Positions 15,407-22,978 of a stretch of 29,459 bases of DNA are shown here, piece after piece; the stretch's first letter is position 1, and the number at the start of each line of letters is the position of its first letter. The notes beneath the pieces were generated by a model. The model worked only from the letters and a program-made list of their open reading frames with translations. It searched no databases and was not told where the DNA came from. Location of the stretch: NCBI GenBank assembly GCA_030595485.1, contig JAUVDE010000003.1, forward strand, positions 1-29,459, written 5' to 3'. Both the position numbers and the translations under genes were made by a program. This DNA is from Draconibacterium sp. (GTDB taxonomy: Bacteria; Bacteroidota; Bacteroidia; Bacteroidales; Prolixibacteraceae).

Positions 15407-16246
15407 ATGATTCTGGTAAAAACGATAGAACATTTGAGACTTGAAACAGAGCGACTTGCCCAAGGTAAATCGGTAGGTTTTGTGCCAACAATGGGAGCAC
15501 TTCACCGGGGGCACTTGTCTCTGGTAGAGCAGGCTGTAGCCGAAAATGCTATTGCTGTCGTCAGTGTTTTTGTAAACCCCACACAGTTTAACGATTCGAA
15601 AGATTTAGAACGTTATCCGCGTACTTTAGAAAACGATTTAAAATTGTTGAAACCTACCGGATGTGCGATAGTTTTCGCACCAAATGCCAAAGAAGTATAC
15701 CCTGAGCCCGATACACGAAAATTTAACTTTGGAAAGTTAGAAGCAGTGATGGAAGGAGAACACAGACCGGGACACTTTAATGGTGTAGCGCAGGTGGTTA
15801 GTAGGTTGTTCGATATGGTTGAGCCTAATAAAGCTTACTTTGGCTTAAAGGATTTTCAGCAATTAGCGATTGTTAAATCTATGGTAAAACAGTTACAACT
15901 TCCGGTTGAAATTGTACCTTGCGCCATTATTCGCGAAAAAAGTGGCTTGGCTATGAGTTCGCGAAATGAATTATTGACAGAAGAACAGCGGGAAAACGCA
16001 TCCATTATTTCAGAAACTTTGTTTAAAGCAAAAGAACTTATGGGGCAAAAAACCGTACAAGAACTGAAAGAATGGGTAGTTGGAGAAATAAACCGAAACC
16101 CATTTTTAAATGTAGAATATTTTGACGTAGTTGACGACGAGCAGCTTCAAACTGTAAAAAGTTGGAACGAAGAGAATACCAAAGTTGCCTGTGTCGCGGC
16201 GTTTTGTGGAAAAATAAGATTAATCGATAACATTGTTTTTAACTGA
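15407..16246 (+). CDS. panC: Pantothenate synthetase (pantoate--beta-alanine ligase)
   Basis: 279 aa. ATP-dependent ligation of pantoate and beta-alanine to pantothenate for CoA. Motifs: VPTMGALHRGHLSLV (about 26-40, the HIGH-type nucleotide-binding motif), VSVFVNPTQF, RYPRTLENDL, EGEHRPGHFNGVAQVVSRLF (pantoate binding), AYFGLKDFQQL, and the KMSKS-like MSSRN in SGLAMSSRNELL. Length is normal. Upstream, TTACTTTG at 15380-15387 is one base off a -7 box and is the only promoter candidate. panD follows after 11 bases, and its product beta-alanine is this enzyme's substrate. Confidence 0.97.
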   Translation: MILVKTIEHLRLETERLAQGKSVGFVPTMGALHRGHLSLVEQAVAENAIAVVSVFVNPTQFNDSKDLERYPRTLENDLKLLKPTGCAIVFAPNAKEVYPEPDTRKFNFGKLEAVMEGEHRPGHFNGVAQVVSRLFDMVEPNKAYFGLKDFQQLAIVKSMVKQLQLPVEIVPCAIIREKSGLAMSSRNELLTEEQRENASIISETLFKAKELMGQKTVQELKEWVVGEINRNPFLNVEYFDVVDDEQLQTVKSWNEENTKVACVAAFCGKIRLIDNIVFN

Positions 16247-16257
16247 AAAGCAAAGTC

Positions 16258-16608
16258 ATGCAAATTGAAGTTTGTAAATCGAAGATACATAAGGTAACTG
16301 TTACCGAAGCCAACTTACAGTATGTTGGCAGTATTACTATCGACGAAGATTTAATGGATGCCGCAAACCTGATTGAGAACGAGAAGGTTCAGGTGGTAAA
16401 TATCAACAATGGCGAACGTCTGGAAACGTACGTTATTCGCGGAGAACGTGGTTCAGGAACCATTTGTTTAAATGGGCCGGCAGCGCGAAAAGTGGCTGTT
16501 GGCGACGTAGTAATTATTATTTCGTATGCAATAATGGATTTCGAAGAAGCCAAATCGCATAAGCCTTGGTTGATTTTCCCCGATATTGAGACGAATACAG
16601 TAGTATAG
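16258..16608 (+). CDS. panD: Aspartate 1-decarboxylase proenzyme
   Basis: 116 aa. Makes beta-alanine from L-aspartate for PanC. It carries the self-cleavage site YVGSITID with Gly24-Ser25, where Ser25 becomes the pyruvoyl cofactor, plus Lys9 in CKSKIHK, TYVIRGERGSGTICLNG with the conserved Arg/Tyr residues, and the small psi-beta-barrel length. Position directly after panC supports the call; the two form a short operon closed by the terminator at 16632-16663. Confidence 0.97.
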   Translation: MQIEVCKSKIHKVTVTEANLQYVGSITIDEDLMDAANLIENEKVQVVNINNGERLETYVIRGERGSGTICLNGPAARKVAVGDVVIIISYAIMDFEEAKSHKPWLIFPDIETNTVV

Positions 16609-16631
16609 CTGAAAATTAATACATTATATTG

Positions 16632-16663
16632 CCTCGCGTTTTTTTTAGCCGCGAGGTTTTTTT
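16632..16663 (+). terminator. Intrinsic terminator after panD
   Basis: CCTCGCG (16632-16638) pairs with CGCGAGG (16650-16656), loop of 11 bases, then T run 16657-16663. It lies only 12 bases before the next gene's start, so that gene depends on read-through or on a promoter I do not recognise. Confidence 0.88.
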
Positions 16664-16675
16664 ATTTTTATATGT

Positions 16676-17164
16676 ATGAACTTAATGACAAAGTCAAAGA
16701 TATACACCGATTTCGAATCATTTTATCCGATGCTCGAAATTTGGAAAGGCAGCAATAATACTATTGTTTTCACCAACGGTTGTTTCGATATAATCCATAA
16801 TGGTCATGTTGATTCTTTACAAAAGTCGGCTGCTTTTGGAACCAAACTAATTGTGGGCTTAAATTCCGATAAATCAGTAAAGATACTGAAAGGAGAAAAG
16901 CGACCAGTTTTAAATGAACAGGCACGTGCCGAATTGTTAGCTGCCTTTGAATGTGTTGATGCGGTAATTCTCTTTAATGAAGAAACGCCGGCAGCAATAA
17001 TTGCAAAAATAGTTCCTGATGTTTTGGTAAAGGGTGCGCAATACGAGATTCATGAAATTGCCGGACACGATACTGTTTTAGATAACGGAGGAACGGTTGA
17101 AACACTTGAACTTGTAGATGGTATTTCAACCAGTGAACTAATTAATCGAATAAAAAACCTTTGA
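16676..17164 (+). CDS. rfaE2: D-glycero-beta-D-manno-heptose 1-phosphate adenylyltransferase
   Basis: 162 aa stand-alone nucleotidyltransferase that activates heptose-1-phosphate with ATP to give ADP-heptose for LPS core or other surface glycans. Motifs: FTNGCFDIIHNGHV (HxGH nucleotide-binding), GLNSDKSVKILKGEKRPV, ARAELLAAFECVDAVILF, and the late GISTSELINRI (the ISTS-type motif). The kinase half found in fused HldE proteins is absent, so a separate heptose kinase gene would be needed elsewhere. Start is ATG 16676; ATG 16685 (MTKSKIY) is equally possible. The gene follows the panD terminator at 12 bases. Confidence 0.93.
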   Translation: MNLMTKSKIYTDFESFYPMLEIWKGSNNTIVFTNGCFDIIHNGHVDSLQKSAAFGTKLIVGLNSDKSVKILKGEKRPVLNEQARAELLAAFECVDAVILFNEETPAAIIAKIVPDVLVKGAQYEIHEIAGHDTVLDNGGTVETLELVDGISTSELINRIKNL

Positions 17165-17253
17165 GAAACTTTGTGTCTGCATCGTATATCTTTGTGGTAT
17201 AATTTTTATTGTTCCACAAAGTTCCTCAAAGAAGGCACAGAGAACCATAAAGA
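17158..17253 (+). repeat. Degenerate inverted repeat (CCACAAAG family) between rfaE2 and radA
   Basis: Left arm 17158-17197 and right arm 17214-17253 are inverted copies around a 16-base AT-rich loop. Each arm has an outward-ordered pair of boxes with the same 14-base spacing: CCACAAAG then CACAAAG (left arm read on the minus strand) or CACAGAG (right arm). The inner boxes CTTTGTGG (17190-17197) and CCACAAAG (17214-17221) pair perfectly. The words resemble the CACAAAG/CACAGAG intergenic repeats recalled from many bacterial genomes (knowledge, not searched). The left arm overlaps the last codons of rfaE2. Confidence 0.6.
17187..17194 (+). promoter_or_regulatory. Possible -7 box for radA
   Basis: TATCTTTG matches TAnnTTTG exactly, but it lies in the inverted repeat (sharing CTTTG with the repeat box). 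The nearest TTTG upstream (17160-17163) is 23 bases away, longer than usual. Either a true promoter or a chance match caused by the repeat. Confidence 0.35.
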
Positions 17254-17262
17254 AAAAAGAAA

Positions 17263-18621
17263 ATGGCAAAAACCAAAAGTATATTTACCTGCCAAAACTG
17301 CGGGGCACAATCGCCCAAATGGTTGGGGAAATGTTCAACTTGTAACGAGTGGAATACTTTCGTTGAGGAGATCGTAGAGAAGAAACAAAGTACAGGGAAA
17401 CTTTCGGTGCAAATTTCGGGAAATCAGCCTTTAACTTTGGGTAGTATTGAAACGATTAAAAATCGGCGTATTTCGGTAGGAATAGAAGAGTTTAATCGTG
17501 TGCTGGGCGGAGGAATTGTTCCAGGCTCACTTATCCTTTTGGGCGGCGATCCCGGTATTGGGAAATCTACCTTGGCGCTTCAACTAGCTTTAGGTTTGCC
17601 TGATAAGAAAATCCTTTACATTTCAGGTGAAGAAAGTCTACAACAGATTAAGCTTCGAGCAGAGCGACTTAGTAACACCGACAGTTCGTGCCTATTTTTA
17701 AGCGAAACTTCGTTAGAACATATTATAGCACATACTGAGCAATTAAATCCTGAATTGTTAATACTCGATTCAATTCAAACTATTTCAACTGAAACTATTG
17801 AGTCCTCGCCAGGTTCGGTGGGGCAGGTGCGTGAATGTACAGCGGCCATTTTGAAGTTTGCCAAAAAGAATAATGTGGCTGTTATTTTAATTGGTCATAT
17901 AACAAAAGAAGGTAGTCTGGCTGGGCCAAAGGTGTTGGAGCACATGGTCGATACTGTTCTTCAGTTTGAAGGGGATACCAATTTTATGTATCGTATTTTA
18001 CGTTCAAACAAAAATCGTTTTGGCTCAACCAATGAGTTGGGTATTTTCGAAATGCGAAGCAATGGATTACGTGAAATTACGAATCCTTCGGAGCAATTAA
18101 TTTCGAAAGTTAGCGCCGATGTGAGCGGAACAGCCATTGCTGCAACAGTTGAAGGTATTCGTCCGTTTTTGATTGAAATTCAGGCTTTGGTGAGTTCGGC
18201 AGCTTATGGAACACCACAGCGTTCGTCAACCGGATTCGATTTGCGACGATTAAATATGCTATTAGCTGTATTGGAAAAACGAGCAGGTTTTAAACTCATT
18301 GCAAAAGATGTGTTTCTGAATATCGCCGGTGGTCTAAAAATAAGTGATCCTGCAACCGACTTGGCGGTTATCTGTTCCATTCTTTCATCAAATATCGATA
18401 TTGCCATCAACCATAAAATTTGTTTTGCAGGAGAGGTTGGATTAACTGGTGAAATCCGTGCTGTTAGTCGCATTGAGCAACGTATTGCCGAAGCTGCGAA
18501 GCTGGGGTTCAAACGTATTTATGTGCCCTCGCTCAATAAAGGTTTCGAAGTGTCGAAATTCAAAATTGATATTGTTAAAGTGAGTCGGGTAGAGGAAGTA
18601 TTCAAAACTATATTTGCCTAA
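17263..18621 (+). CDS. radA: DNA repair protein RadA
   Basis: 452 aa, normal length. Branch-migration ATPase in recombinational repair. Domain order: C4 zinc finger (Cys10, Cys13, Cys24, Cys27 in TCQNCG and KCSTCNEW), RecA-like ATPase with Walker A GGDPGIGKST (94-103), Walker B LLILDSIQT (about 165-173), the RadA-specific KNRFG motif (250-254), and a C-terminal Lon-protease-like domain without peptidase function (AGGLKISDPATDLAV, AGEVGLTGEIRAV). Start ATG 17263; an overlapping ORF in another frame is a shadow. Upstream is the inverted repeat. Confidence 0.97.
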   Translation: MAKTKSIFTCQNCGAQSPKWLGKCSTCNEWNTFVEEIVEKKQSTGKLSVQISGNQPLTLGSIETIKNRRISVGIEEFNRVLGGGIVPGSLILLGGDPGIGKSTLALQLALGLPDKKILYISGEESLQQIKLRAERLSNTDSSCLFLSETSLEHIIAHTEQLNPELLILDSIQTISTETIESSPGSVGQVRECTAAILKFAKKNNVAVILIGHITKEGSLAGPKVLEHMVDTVLQFEGDTNFMYRILRSNKNRFGSTNELGIFEMRSNGLREITNPSEQLISKVSADVSGTAIAATVEGIRPFLIEIQALVSSAAYGTPQRSSTGFDLRRLNMLLAVLEKRAGFKLIAKDVFLNIAGGLKISDPATDLAVICSILSSNIDIAINHKICFAGEVGLTGEIRAVSRIEQRIAEAAKLGFKRIYVPSLNKGFEVSKFKIDIVKVSRVEEVFKTIFA

Positions 18622-18678
18622 TCGGTTCATGAATGAGTTTGTAAAAATCATTCTAATAATGTTTTTTAACGCCCATTT

Positions 18679-18709
18679 TTTGAAAAACGCAGCAACAATT
18701 TATAATTTG
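18679..18709 (+). promoter_or_regulatory. Promoter of the DUF4296 gene
   Basis: TTTG (18679-18682), 18 bases, then TATAATTTG (18701-18709). The -7 box has one extra base between TA and TTTG compared with the consensus; the -33 box is exact. The start codon is at 18723, giving a very short leader. Confidence 0.5.
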
Positions 18710-18722
18710 CGCCCTGAATATT

Positions 18723-19121
18723 ATGAAGAAACTACTATTTATATTGCTTTTAACTGTTTTCGCATTTATAGCTTGCGATGATTCTGTGGTACCAAAACCA
18801 GAAAATTTGGTAAAAGAAAAGCAGATGATTGAAATGCTGGTTGATATTCATATGGCAGAAGCTACATTTTCTAAATTCCGTCACGATTCAATTATGAAGA
18901 ACAATTCTTCAGCAAATTTCTATTATTCGGTGTTGGATAAACACCAGGTTCCCGATTCGGTTTTTGAAAAGTCCTTTGTGTATTATGCCAGTGTTCCCAA
19001 AGATTTTGAAAAAATGTACCGAAAGGTTATGAATCAACTCAACGAAATTGAACAGGAATATTCAGGGCGGAAAGAAGATTTACTTCAATTTGAAGAGGAA
19101 GAATCAAGATCGAGGAGGTGA
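18723..19121 (+). CDS. DUF4296 domain-containing lipoprotein
   Basis: 132 aa. Lipoprotein signal MKKLLFILLLTVFAFIAC with the lipidated Cys at 18 followed by acidic DD. The mature part is helical: KQMIEMLVDIHMAEATFSKFRHD, YYSVLDKHQVPDSVFEKSFVYYASVPKDFEKMYRKVMNQL, a pattern that matches the Bacteroidota DUF4296 family; the C-terminus is Glu/Arg-rich. Function is unknown; an extracytoplasmic, membrane-attached helical protein. Its last codon overlaps the GTG start of the next gene (GTGA), so the two are translationally coupled. Confidence 0.86.
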   Translation: MKKLLFILLLTVFAFIACDDSVVPKPENLVKEKQMIEMLVDIHMAEATFSKFRHDSIMKNNSSANFYYSVLDKHQVPDSVFEKSFVYYASVPKDFEKMYRKVMNQLNEIEQEYSGRKEDLLQFEEEESRSRR

Positions 19122-19720
19122 GAAAAATTGCGGCAACATATATTTTCCCGATAACCCAAGCACCGATAAAAAATGGCATTTTAGTTTGCGAAGATAACGG
19201 AACAATTGTTAAAATCATAAAACCCAAAGGTGCATTTAAAGAAGAGGCCGGAGTGGAGTTTTACAGCGGAATAATTACACCTGGATTTGTAGCTTTAAGC
19301 AATACACTGAAAAATCACAATAAAATTCAGAATAGAAAAGTATGGGCTCGTGGAATCGCGATAGTCGCGGATATTGTACATTCTACTTATGTAATTGGCG
19401 AAAGAAATGCTTACGAATTTCTGCCACTGAATTCATCTAGTCTCAAACAAGTTATACCTTCTAGTCTTATAATTTCAGAGAATGATTTGGAAAGTACTTC
19501 ATTTTTAACTGAGTGGTTTGATTCTCAGGAAAAACATCAACACACAAAACTTGCAGATCTACTAAAGAGTCTAAGCTTGGATGCAGCCATCAATCTTGGA
19601 TTAGAGGAACAGTTTGGAAGTTTTGATTCAGGGAAAAGGCCGGGAATTAATCTAATAACAGGGATTGGTTACCAACAAATGAAACTTACTTCGAACTTCA
19701 AAATAAAACGCCTACTTTAA
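19118..19720 (+). CDS. Shortened amidohydrolase-like protein lacking the catalytic barrel
   Basis: 200 aa with a GTG start overlapping the previous stop by 4 bases. The N-terminus (KIAATYIFPITQAPIKNG, then GIITPGFV at residues ~50-57) is the small beta domain of amidohydrolase/dihydroorotase-family enzymes, and the C-terminus (LAD-LLKSLSLDAAINLGLEEQFGSFDSGKRPGINLI) is their closing segment. In intact relatives TPGFV is followed by a metal-binding H-x-H; here it is ALSNTLKN, and most of the ~200-residue TIM barrel is absent, with only pieces such as ARGIAIVADIVHST remaining. The frame is uninterrupted, so this is not a fresh pseudogene. No metal ligands are visible, so hydrolase activity is unlikely. 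It may be a stable remnant or a repurposed scaffold. Confidence 0.75.
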   Translation: MRKIAATYIFPITQAPIKNGILVCEDNGTIVKIIKPKGAFKEEAGVEFYSGIITPGFVALSNTLKNHNKIQNRKVWARGIAIVADIVHSTYVIGERNAYEFLPLNSSSLKQVIPSSLIISENDLESTSFLTEWFDSQEKHQHTKLADLLKSLSLDAAINLGLEEQFGSFDSGKRPGINLITGIGYQQMKLTSNFKIKRLL

Positions 19721-19759
19721 TACTTATCTCCAATTCAAATCTCACCAAAAATATTTCCT

Positions 19760-19767
19760 TAAATTTG
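19760..19767 (+). promoter_or_regulatory. -7 promoter box for dusB
   Basis: TAAATTTG is an exact TAnnTTTG match 21 bases upstream of the dusB ATG at 19789; no TTTG -33 box at the expected spacing. Confidence 0.5.
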
Positions 19768-19788
19768 CAGCGTTTTAGCAGAATATAA

Positions 19789-20802
19789 ATGAAAATTGGG
19801 AATATAGAATTAGCGGGTACTCCATTGTTTTTAGCACCTATGGAGGATGTAACGTATAAATCGTTTAGGTGGATGTGCAAAAAGTTTGGTGCCGATGTAA
19901 TGTATACCGAATTTGTATCTTCCGAAGCCTTGGTTCGCGATATTGAGAAGACAAAGCGCAAAATGCATTTGTTTGAATTTGATCGTCCGGTTGCCATTCA
20001 AATTTATGGACACAATATCGATTCAATGGTTCGCGCAGCTCAGGTTGCCGAAGAATTTTCTCCCGATTTTATCGACATTAATTTTGGTTGCCCCATGAAA
20101 AAGATTGTTCGACACGGTGCCGGGGCGGCTATGTTAAAAGACCTTCCGCTTATGCAGGAAATGGCGGCAAAAGTTGTAAAAGCTATAAAAACGCCGGTTA
20201 CTGCAAAAACACGTTTGGGGTGGACCGAAGGCAACAAGCCTATAATGGAAGCAGCTTTACGTTTGCAGGATGCCGGAATTGAGGCGCTGGCCATTCATGG
20301 ACGCACCCGCGAACAACTTTACACAGGAGTTGCCGACTGGGCTTTAATTGGAGAAGTGAAAAATAATCCGGCAATTCAAATGCCAATTATCGGAAATGGC
20401 GACATAAACAGTGGCGAAAAGGCAAAAGCTTTTATTGACCAAACAGGAGTCGATGCCTTAATGATAGGACGTGGTGCCATTGGTCGGCCTTGGTTGTTTC
20501 GCGAGGTAAAACATTATTTACAGACCGAAGAAAATCTTCCACAACCAACGGTGGCTGAAGTTATTGAAATTCTAAAGGAACAATTGCGTTTAAATCTGGA
20601 ATGGCGCGATAACGAGCGTTCTGGAATTTTAATGATGCGTCGACATTTTGCTAAATATTTCCCGGGATTACCTAATTTTAGAGAACTTAAAATTCAATTG
20701 CTTCGAGCCGAGACCAATGATGAGGTTCATCGGATTTTGGAGGAAATAGTAGAACAATTTGGTGTTTTTCAGCTCGATTTTACAAACGCAAGCCTACGAT
20801 AA
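19789..20802 (+). CDS. dusB: tRNA-dihydrouridine synthase, DusB type
   Basis: 337 aa. FMN/NADPH-dependent reduction of uridine in the tRNA D-loop. Motifs: LFLAPMEDVTYKSFRWMCKKFGADVMYTEF (opening strand and flavin loop), IQIYGH, DINFGCPMKKIVRHGAGAAML with the catalytic Cys, TAKTRLGW, AIHGRTREQLYTG, IIGNGDI and LMIGRGAIGRPWLF, all DusB/NifR3 hallmarks, then the helical C-terminal tRNA-binding domain (MMRRHFAKYFPGL). The next gene begins at the last base of its stop codon (TAATG), so the pair is coupled. This is the second Dus in the window; the other (7328) is from a different subfamily. Confidence 0.96.
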   Translation: MKIGNIELAGTPLFLAPMEDVTYKSFRWMCKKFGADVMYTEFVSSEALVRDIEKTKRKMHLFEFDRPVAIQIYGHNIDSMVRAAQVAEEFSPDFIDINFGCPMKKIVRHGAGAAMLKDLPLMQEMAAKVVKAIKTPVTAKTRLGWTEGNKPIMEAALRLQDAGIEALAIHGRTREQLYTGVADWALIGEVKNNPAIQMPIIGNGDINSGEKAKAFIDQTGVDALMIGRGAIGRPWLFREVKHYLQTEENLPQPTVAEVIEILKEQLRLNLEWRDNERSGILMMRRHFAKYFPGLPNFRELKIQLLRAETNDEVHRILEEIVEQFGVFQLDFTNASLR

Positions 20803-21182
20803 TGAACGGTAAATATTCAACACATTTTTCTGAAGAATCACTTTGGGAGAAAATAAAAAGGTATTCGAAACAAGCGGGTGTTAAAGTTATTTATGCTGTA
20901 TTGCTGTTGTTCTACACCATGCAAGACAAAAGTGTTGGTTTAAAAACAAAGCTGAGTATTGCCGCCGCACTTGGCTACTTTATTTTGCCCACCGATGCTA
21001 TCTTCGATTTAACTCCTTTAATTGGTTACTCCGACGACCTTGGCGTTTTACTGTTTGCCCTTTCTCAAATATCCACAATTATTACCCCGGAAGTTAAAGA
21101 TAAAGCACGCGCCAAATTAGACGATTGGTTTGGCGAAATCGATCCGAAAGAACTTCAGGATGTTGAAAACAAGACCTTTTAA
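20802..21182 (+). CDS. DUF1232 (YkvA-like) small membrane protein
   Basis: 126 aa. The central segment TKLSIAAALGYFILPTDAIFDLTPLIGYSDDLGVLLFALSQI is the DUF1232 core, with P-x-D-x-I-x-D and a following membrane-like helix; one more hydrophobic helix lies around residues 28-43 (VIYAVLLLFYTMQ). Function is unknown. It is coupled to dusB by a one-base stop/start overlap. The C-terminus is acidic and polar. Confidence 0.87.
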   Translation: MNGKYSTHFSEESLWEKIKRYSKQAGVKVIYAVLLLFYTMQDKSVGLKTKLSIAAALGYFILPTDAIFDLTPLIGYSDDLGVLLFALSQISTIITPEVKDKARAKLDDWFGEIDPKELQDVENKTF

Positions 21183-21490
21183 GATTTTTTTACGATATAG
21201 TTAACAGAGGTTAAACTATTGCTTTATTGAAAGTTATGGCATGAGCTTTGCTTATATGTATATAGTTGCATATGTTGCAATGAAAATATTTTAATAGAGA
21301 ATATAACAACATTGAAGTTTTAATTTACGGCACAACCGTAAACATGGTTTTTGTTTTTTGTTTTTATTGCGAAGGTTCCTACCTTCGAATTGTTAGCTTG
21401 AATAGCCTCGAAGAGTCGGGGCTATTTTTTTGCCTTATTTTCCTGCACTTCTCATATTTTTAAATACTTTAGTGAGCTTTCGTAAAAGTT
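21183..21490 (+). other. Gene-free stretch with three hairpins (possible structured RNA or long 3' UTR)
   Basis: 308 bases without a credible CDS. An AT-rich half (21183-21320) includes a small inverted repeat TTGCA/TGCAA (21266-21280). Then come three hairpins in a row: TTTACGG/CCGTAAA (21324-21342), CGAAGGT/ACCTTCG (21370-21387) and the terminator stem at 21401-21426. This could be the 3' UTR of the dusB/DUF1232 transcript, a leader of the TauE/SafE gene, or a small RNA of about 110-190 nt. It matches no riboswitch class I recognise. Confidence 0.5.
21401..21431 (+). terminator. Intrinsic terminator upstream of the TauE/SafE gene
   Basis: AATAGCCTCGA (21401-21411) pairs with TCGGGGCTATT (21416-21426), an 11-bp stem with an AGAG loop, then a T run to 21431. 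It is 219 bases past the DUF1232 stop and 60 bases before the next start, so it may close a separate small transcript. Confidence 0.88.
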
Positions 21491-22237
21491 ATGCTCGAAC
21501 TAGATTTCACAATTATTCAATGGATTTTGTTGGCTGCATGTGCCATGCTTGTGGGTATGTCGAAAGTTGGAGTACCCGGCGTTTCAATGTTGGTAGTGCC
21601 AACACTCGCTATCATATTCGGAGGGAAAGCTTCGACAGGTATATTATTGCCTATGTTAATGATGGCCGATATTTTTGGTGTGAGTTATTATCACCGGCAT
21701 GCTGAATGGAAATATTTATGGAAACTAATGCCTTGGGCTGCCATTGGAATTGGAATTGCTTTGTGGGTTGGAGAAGTGGTAGATGATTTTTGGCTTAAAA
21801 ATATTATAGCGATTCTGGTTTTTGTTTGTATTGCTTTAATGCTTTGGAAAGACCGACGGAAAGGGAATAATTTATTTCCCGACACTTGGTGGTTTGCAGC
21901 TTCGATGGGAGTTTTGGGTGGATTTGCAACGATGATTGGAAATGTGGCAGGACCAATTTTTGCGATTTATTTATTAGCAATGCATTTGCCAAAAAATAGT
22001 TTTATTGGAACTGGTGCATGGTTTTTCCTTATTCTGAATTTCTCGAAATTTCCGCTGCATATTTTTGTGTGGAAAACCATTACTTGGGATACGCTCACGC
22101 TCGATTTGCTATTGTTACCTGGTATTGCAATTGGAGCTTTTATTGGAGTTAAACTAGTAAAACGTATTTCAGACAAGTTGTATCGTACAGCAGTAATTGT
22201 AGTAACCGCCTTATCGGCATTTTTACTTTTAATATAA
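21491..22237 (+). CDS. Sulfite exporter TauE/SafE family protein
   Basis: 248 aa with about eight membrane helices in two repeats. Each repeat holds the family's Gly/Pro motif: GMSKVGVPGVSMLVVPTLAIIFGGK in the first and GFATMIGNVAGPIFAIYLLAMHLPK in the second. The family moves sulfur-containing or organic anions across the inner membrane; the substrate cannot be read from sequence. TACTTTAG at 21465-21472 is one base off a -7 box. The methyltransferase gene starts at the last base of its stop codon, so the two are coupled. Confidence 0.92.
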   Translation: MLELDFTIIQWILLAACAMLVGMSKVGVPGVSMLVVPTLAIIFGGKASTGILLPMLMMADIFGVSYYHRHAEWKYLWKLMPWAAIGIGIALWVGEVVDDFWLKNIIAILVFVCIALMLWKDRRKGNNLFPDTWWFAASMGVLGGFATMIGNVAGPIFAIYLLAMHLPKNSFIGTGAWFFLILNFSKFPLHIFVWKTITWDTLTLDLLLLPGIAIGAFIGVKLVKRISDKLYRTAVIVVTALSAFLLLI

Positions 22238-22938
22238 TGGAACAACTCAATAAATTCTTTCAAAATAAGACCATAAAAACTATCTTGGATGTAGGAACCG
22301 GCCCTGGTAATTTCATCCCTGAGTTGCTGGAAGCTATGCCCAATGTGAAAGTTACAGGTGTTGACCCCAATGTAGGTTCTTTGGACGAAGCTCGTCAGAA
22401 ATATCCTAAGTTTAAGTTCAAGGAAATGTTTGGCGAGAGATTGGATTTTAGCGATAATGCTTTTGATGCAGCTTCAGTATCAATGGCCTTGCACCATTTG
22501 CCCGATGTTGTTAAAACTTTCGCCGAAATGCAACGAGTTGTTAAGCCCGGAGGTTTTATTATTGTTAATGAATTATTTAGCGATAATTTAAATCCGGCAC
22601 AGAATGTGCATAAAAGAATGCATCATTTTAGGAGTAAAATTGACCGTTTAAAAGGAGTGTCGCACAACGCGACTTTTACAAAAAAGGAGATTTTGGCTTT
22701 GATTGAAACGGCAGGACTTGAAATAGATTTGCATTTTGAGAATACAAAAGCACAGAACAAACCTGCTCCTGACGAAATAGCTGAGCGAAAAGAAAAACTG
22801 TTGGACATGCTCGATGGAATTAAAAACTTCCCCGAATTTCAGGGAATGTCGAAAGAGGTCCCCGAAATCGAAAGGGAACTAGACTTGCATGGGTTTCAAA
22901 TGGCAACATGTGTTGTTGCAGTTGCAACAGTCAATTAG
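22237..22938 (+). CDS. Class I SAM-dependent methyltransferase
   Basis: 233 aa. SAM-binding motif I ILDVGTGPGNFIPELLEA (16-33), an acidic residue at the end of strand 2 (VTGVDPNVGSL), FSDNAFDAASVSMALHHLPD as motifs around strand 4, and VVKPGGFIIVNELF as the post-strand-5 region: the Methyltransf_11/UbiE-like layout. The C-terminal ~80 residues form a helical/acidic region with ELDLHGFQMATCVVAVA as the last strands. Substrate is unknown. It is coupled to the TauE/SafE gene by a one-base overlap, so a shared sulfur or membrane role is possible but not shown. Confidence 0.9.
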   Translation: MEQLNKFFQNKTIKTILDVGTGPGNFIPELLEAMPNVKVTGVDPNVGSLDEARQKYPKFKFKEMFGERLDFSDNAFDAASVSMALHHLPDVVKTFAEMQRVVKPGGFIIVNELFSDNLNPAQNVHKRMHHFRSKIDRLKGVSHNATFTKKEILALIETAGLEIDLHFENTKAQNKPAPDEIAERKEKLLDMLDGIKNFPEFQGMSKEVPEIERELDLHGFQMATCVVAVATVN

Positions 22939-22978
22939 CCTATCATTGCTAAACTCAGTTATTTCAATCGCCAGATTT

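Noticed and set aside
21344..21460. Short ORF starting ATG at 21344 (FVFCFYC-like) as a leader peptide for the TauE/SafE gene
   Set aside because: It runs through the terminator stem and T run instead of ending before them, and its composition is explained by T-rich DNA; a leader peptide would stop upstream of the terminator.
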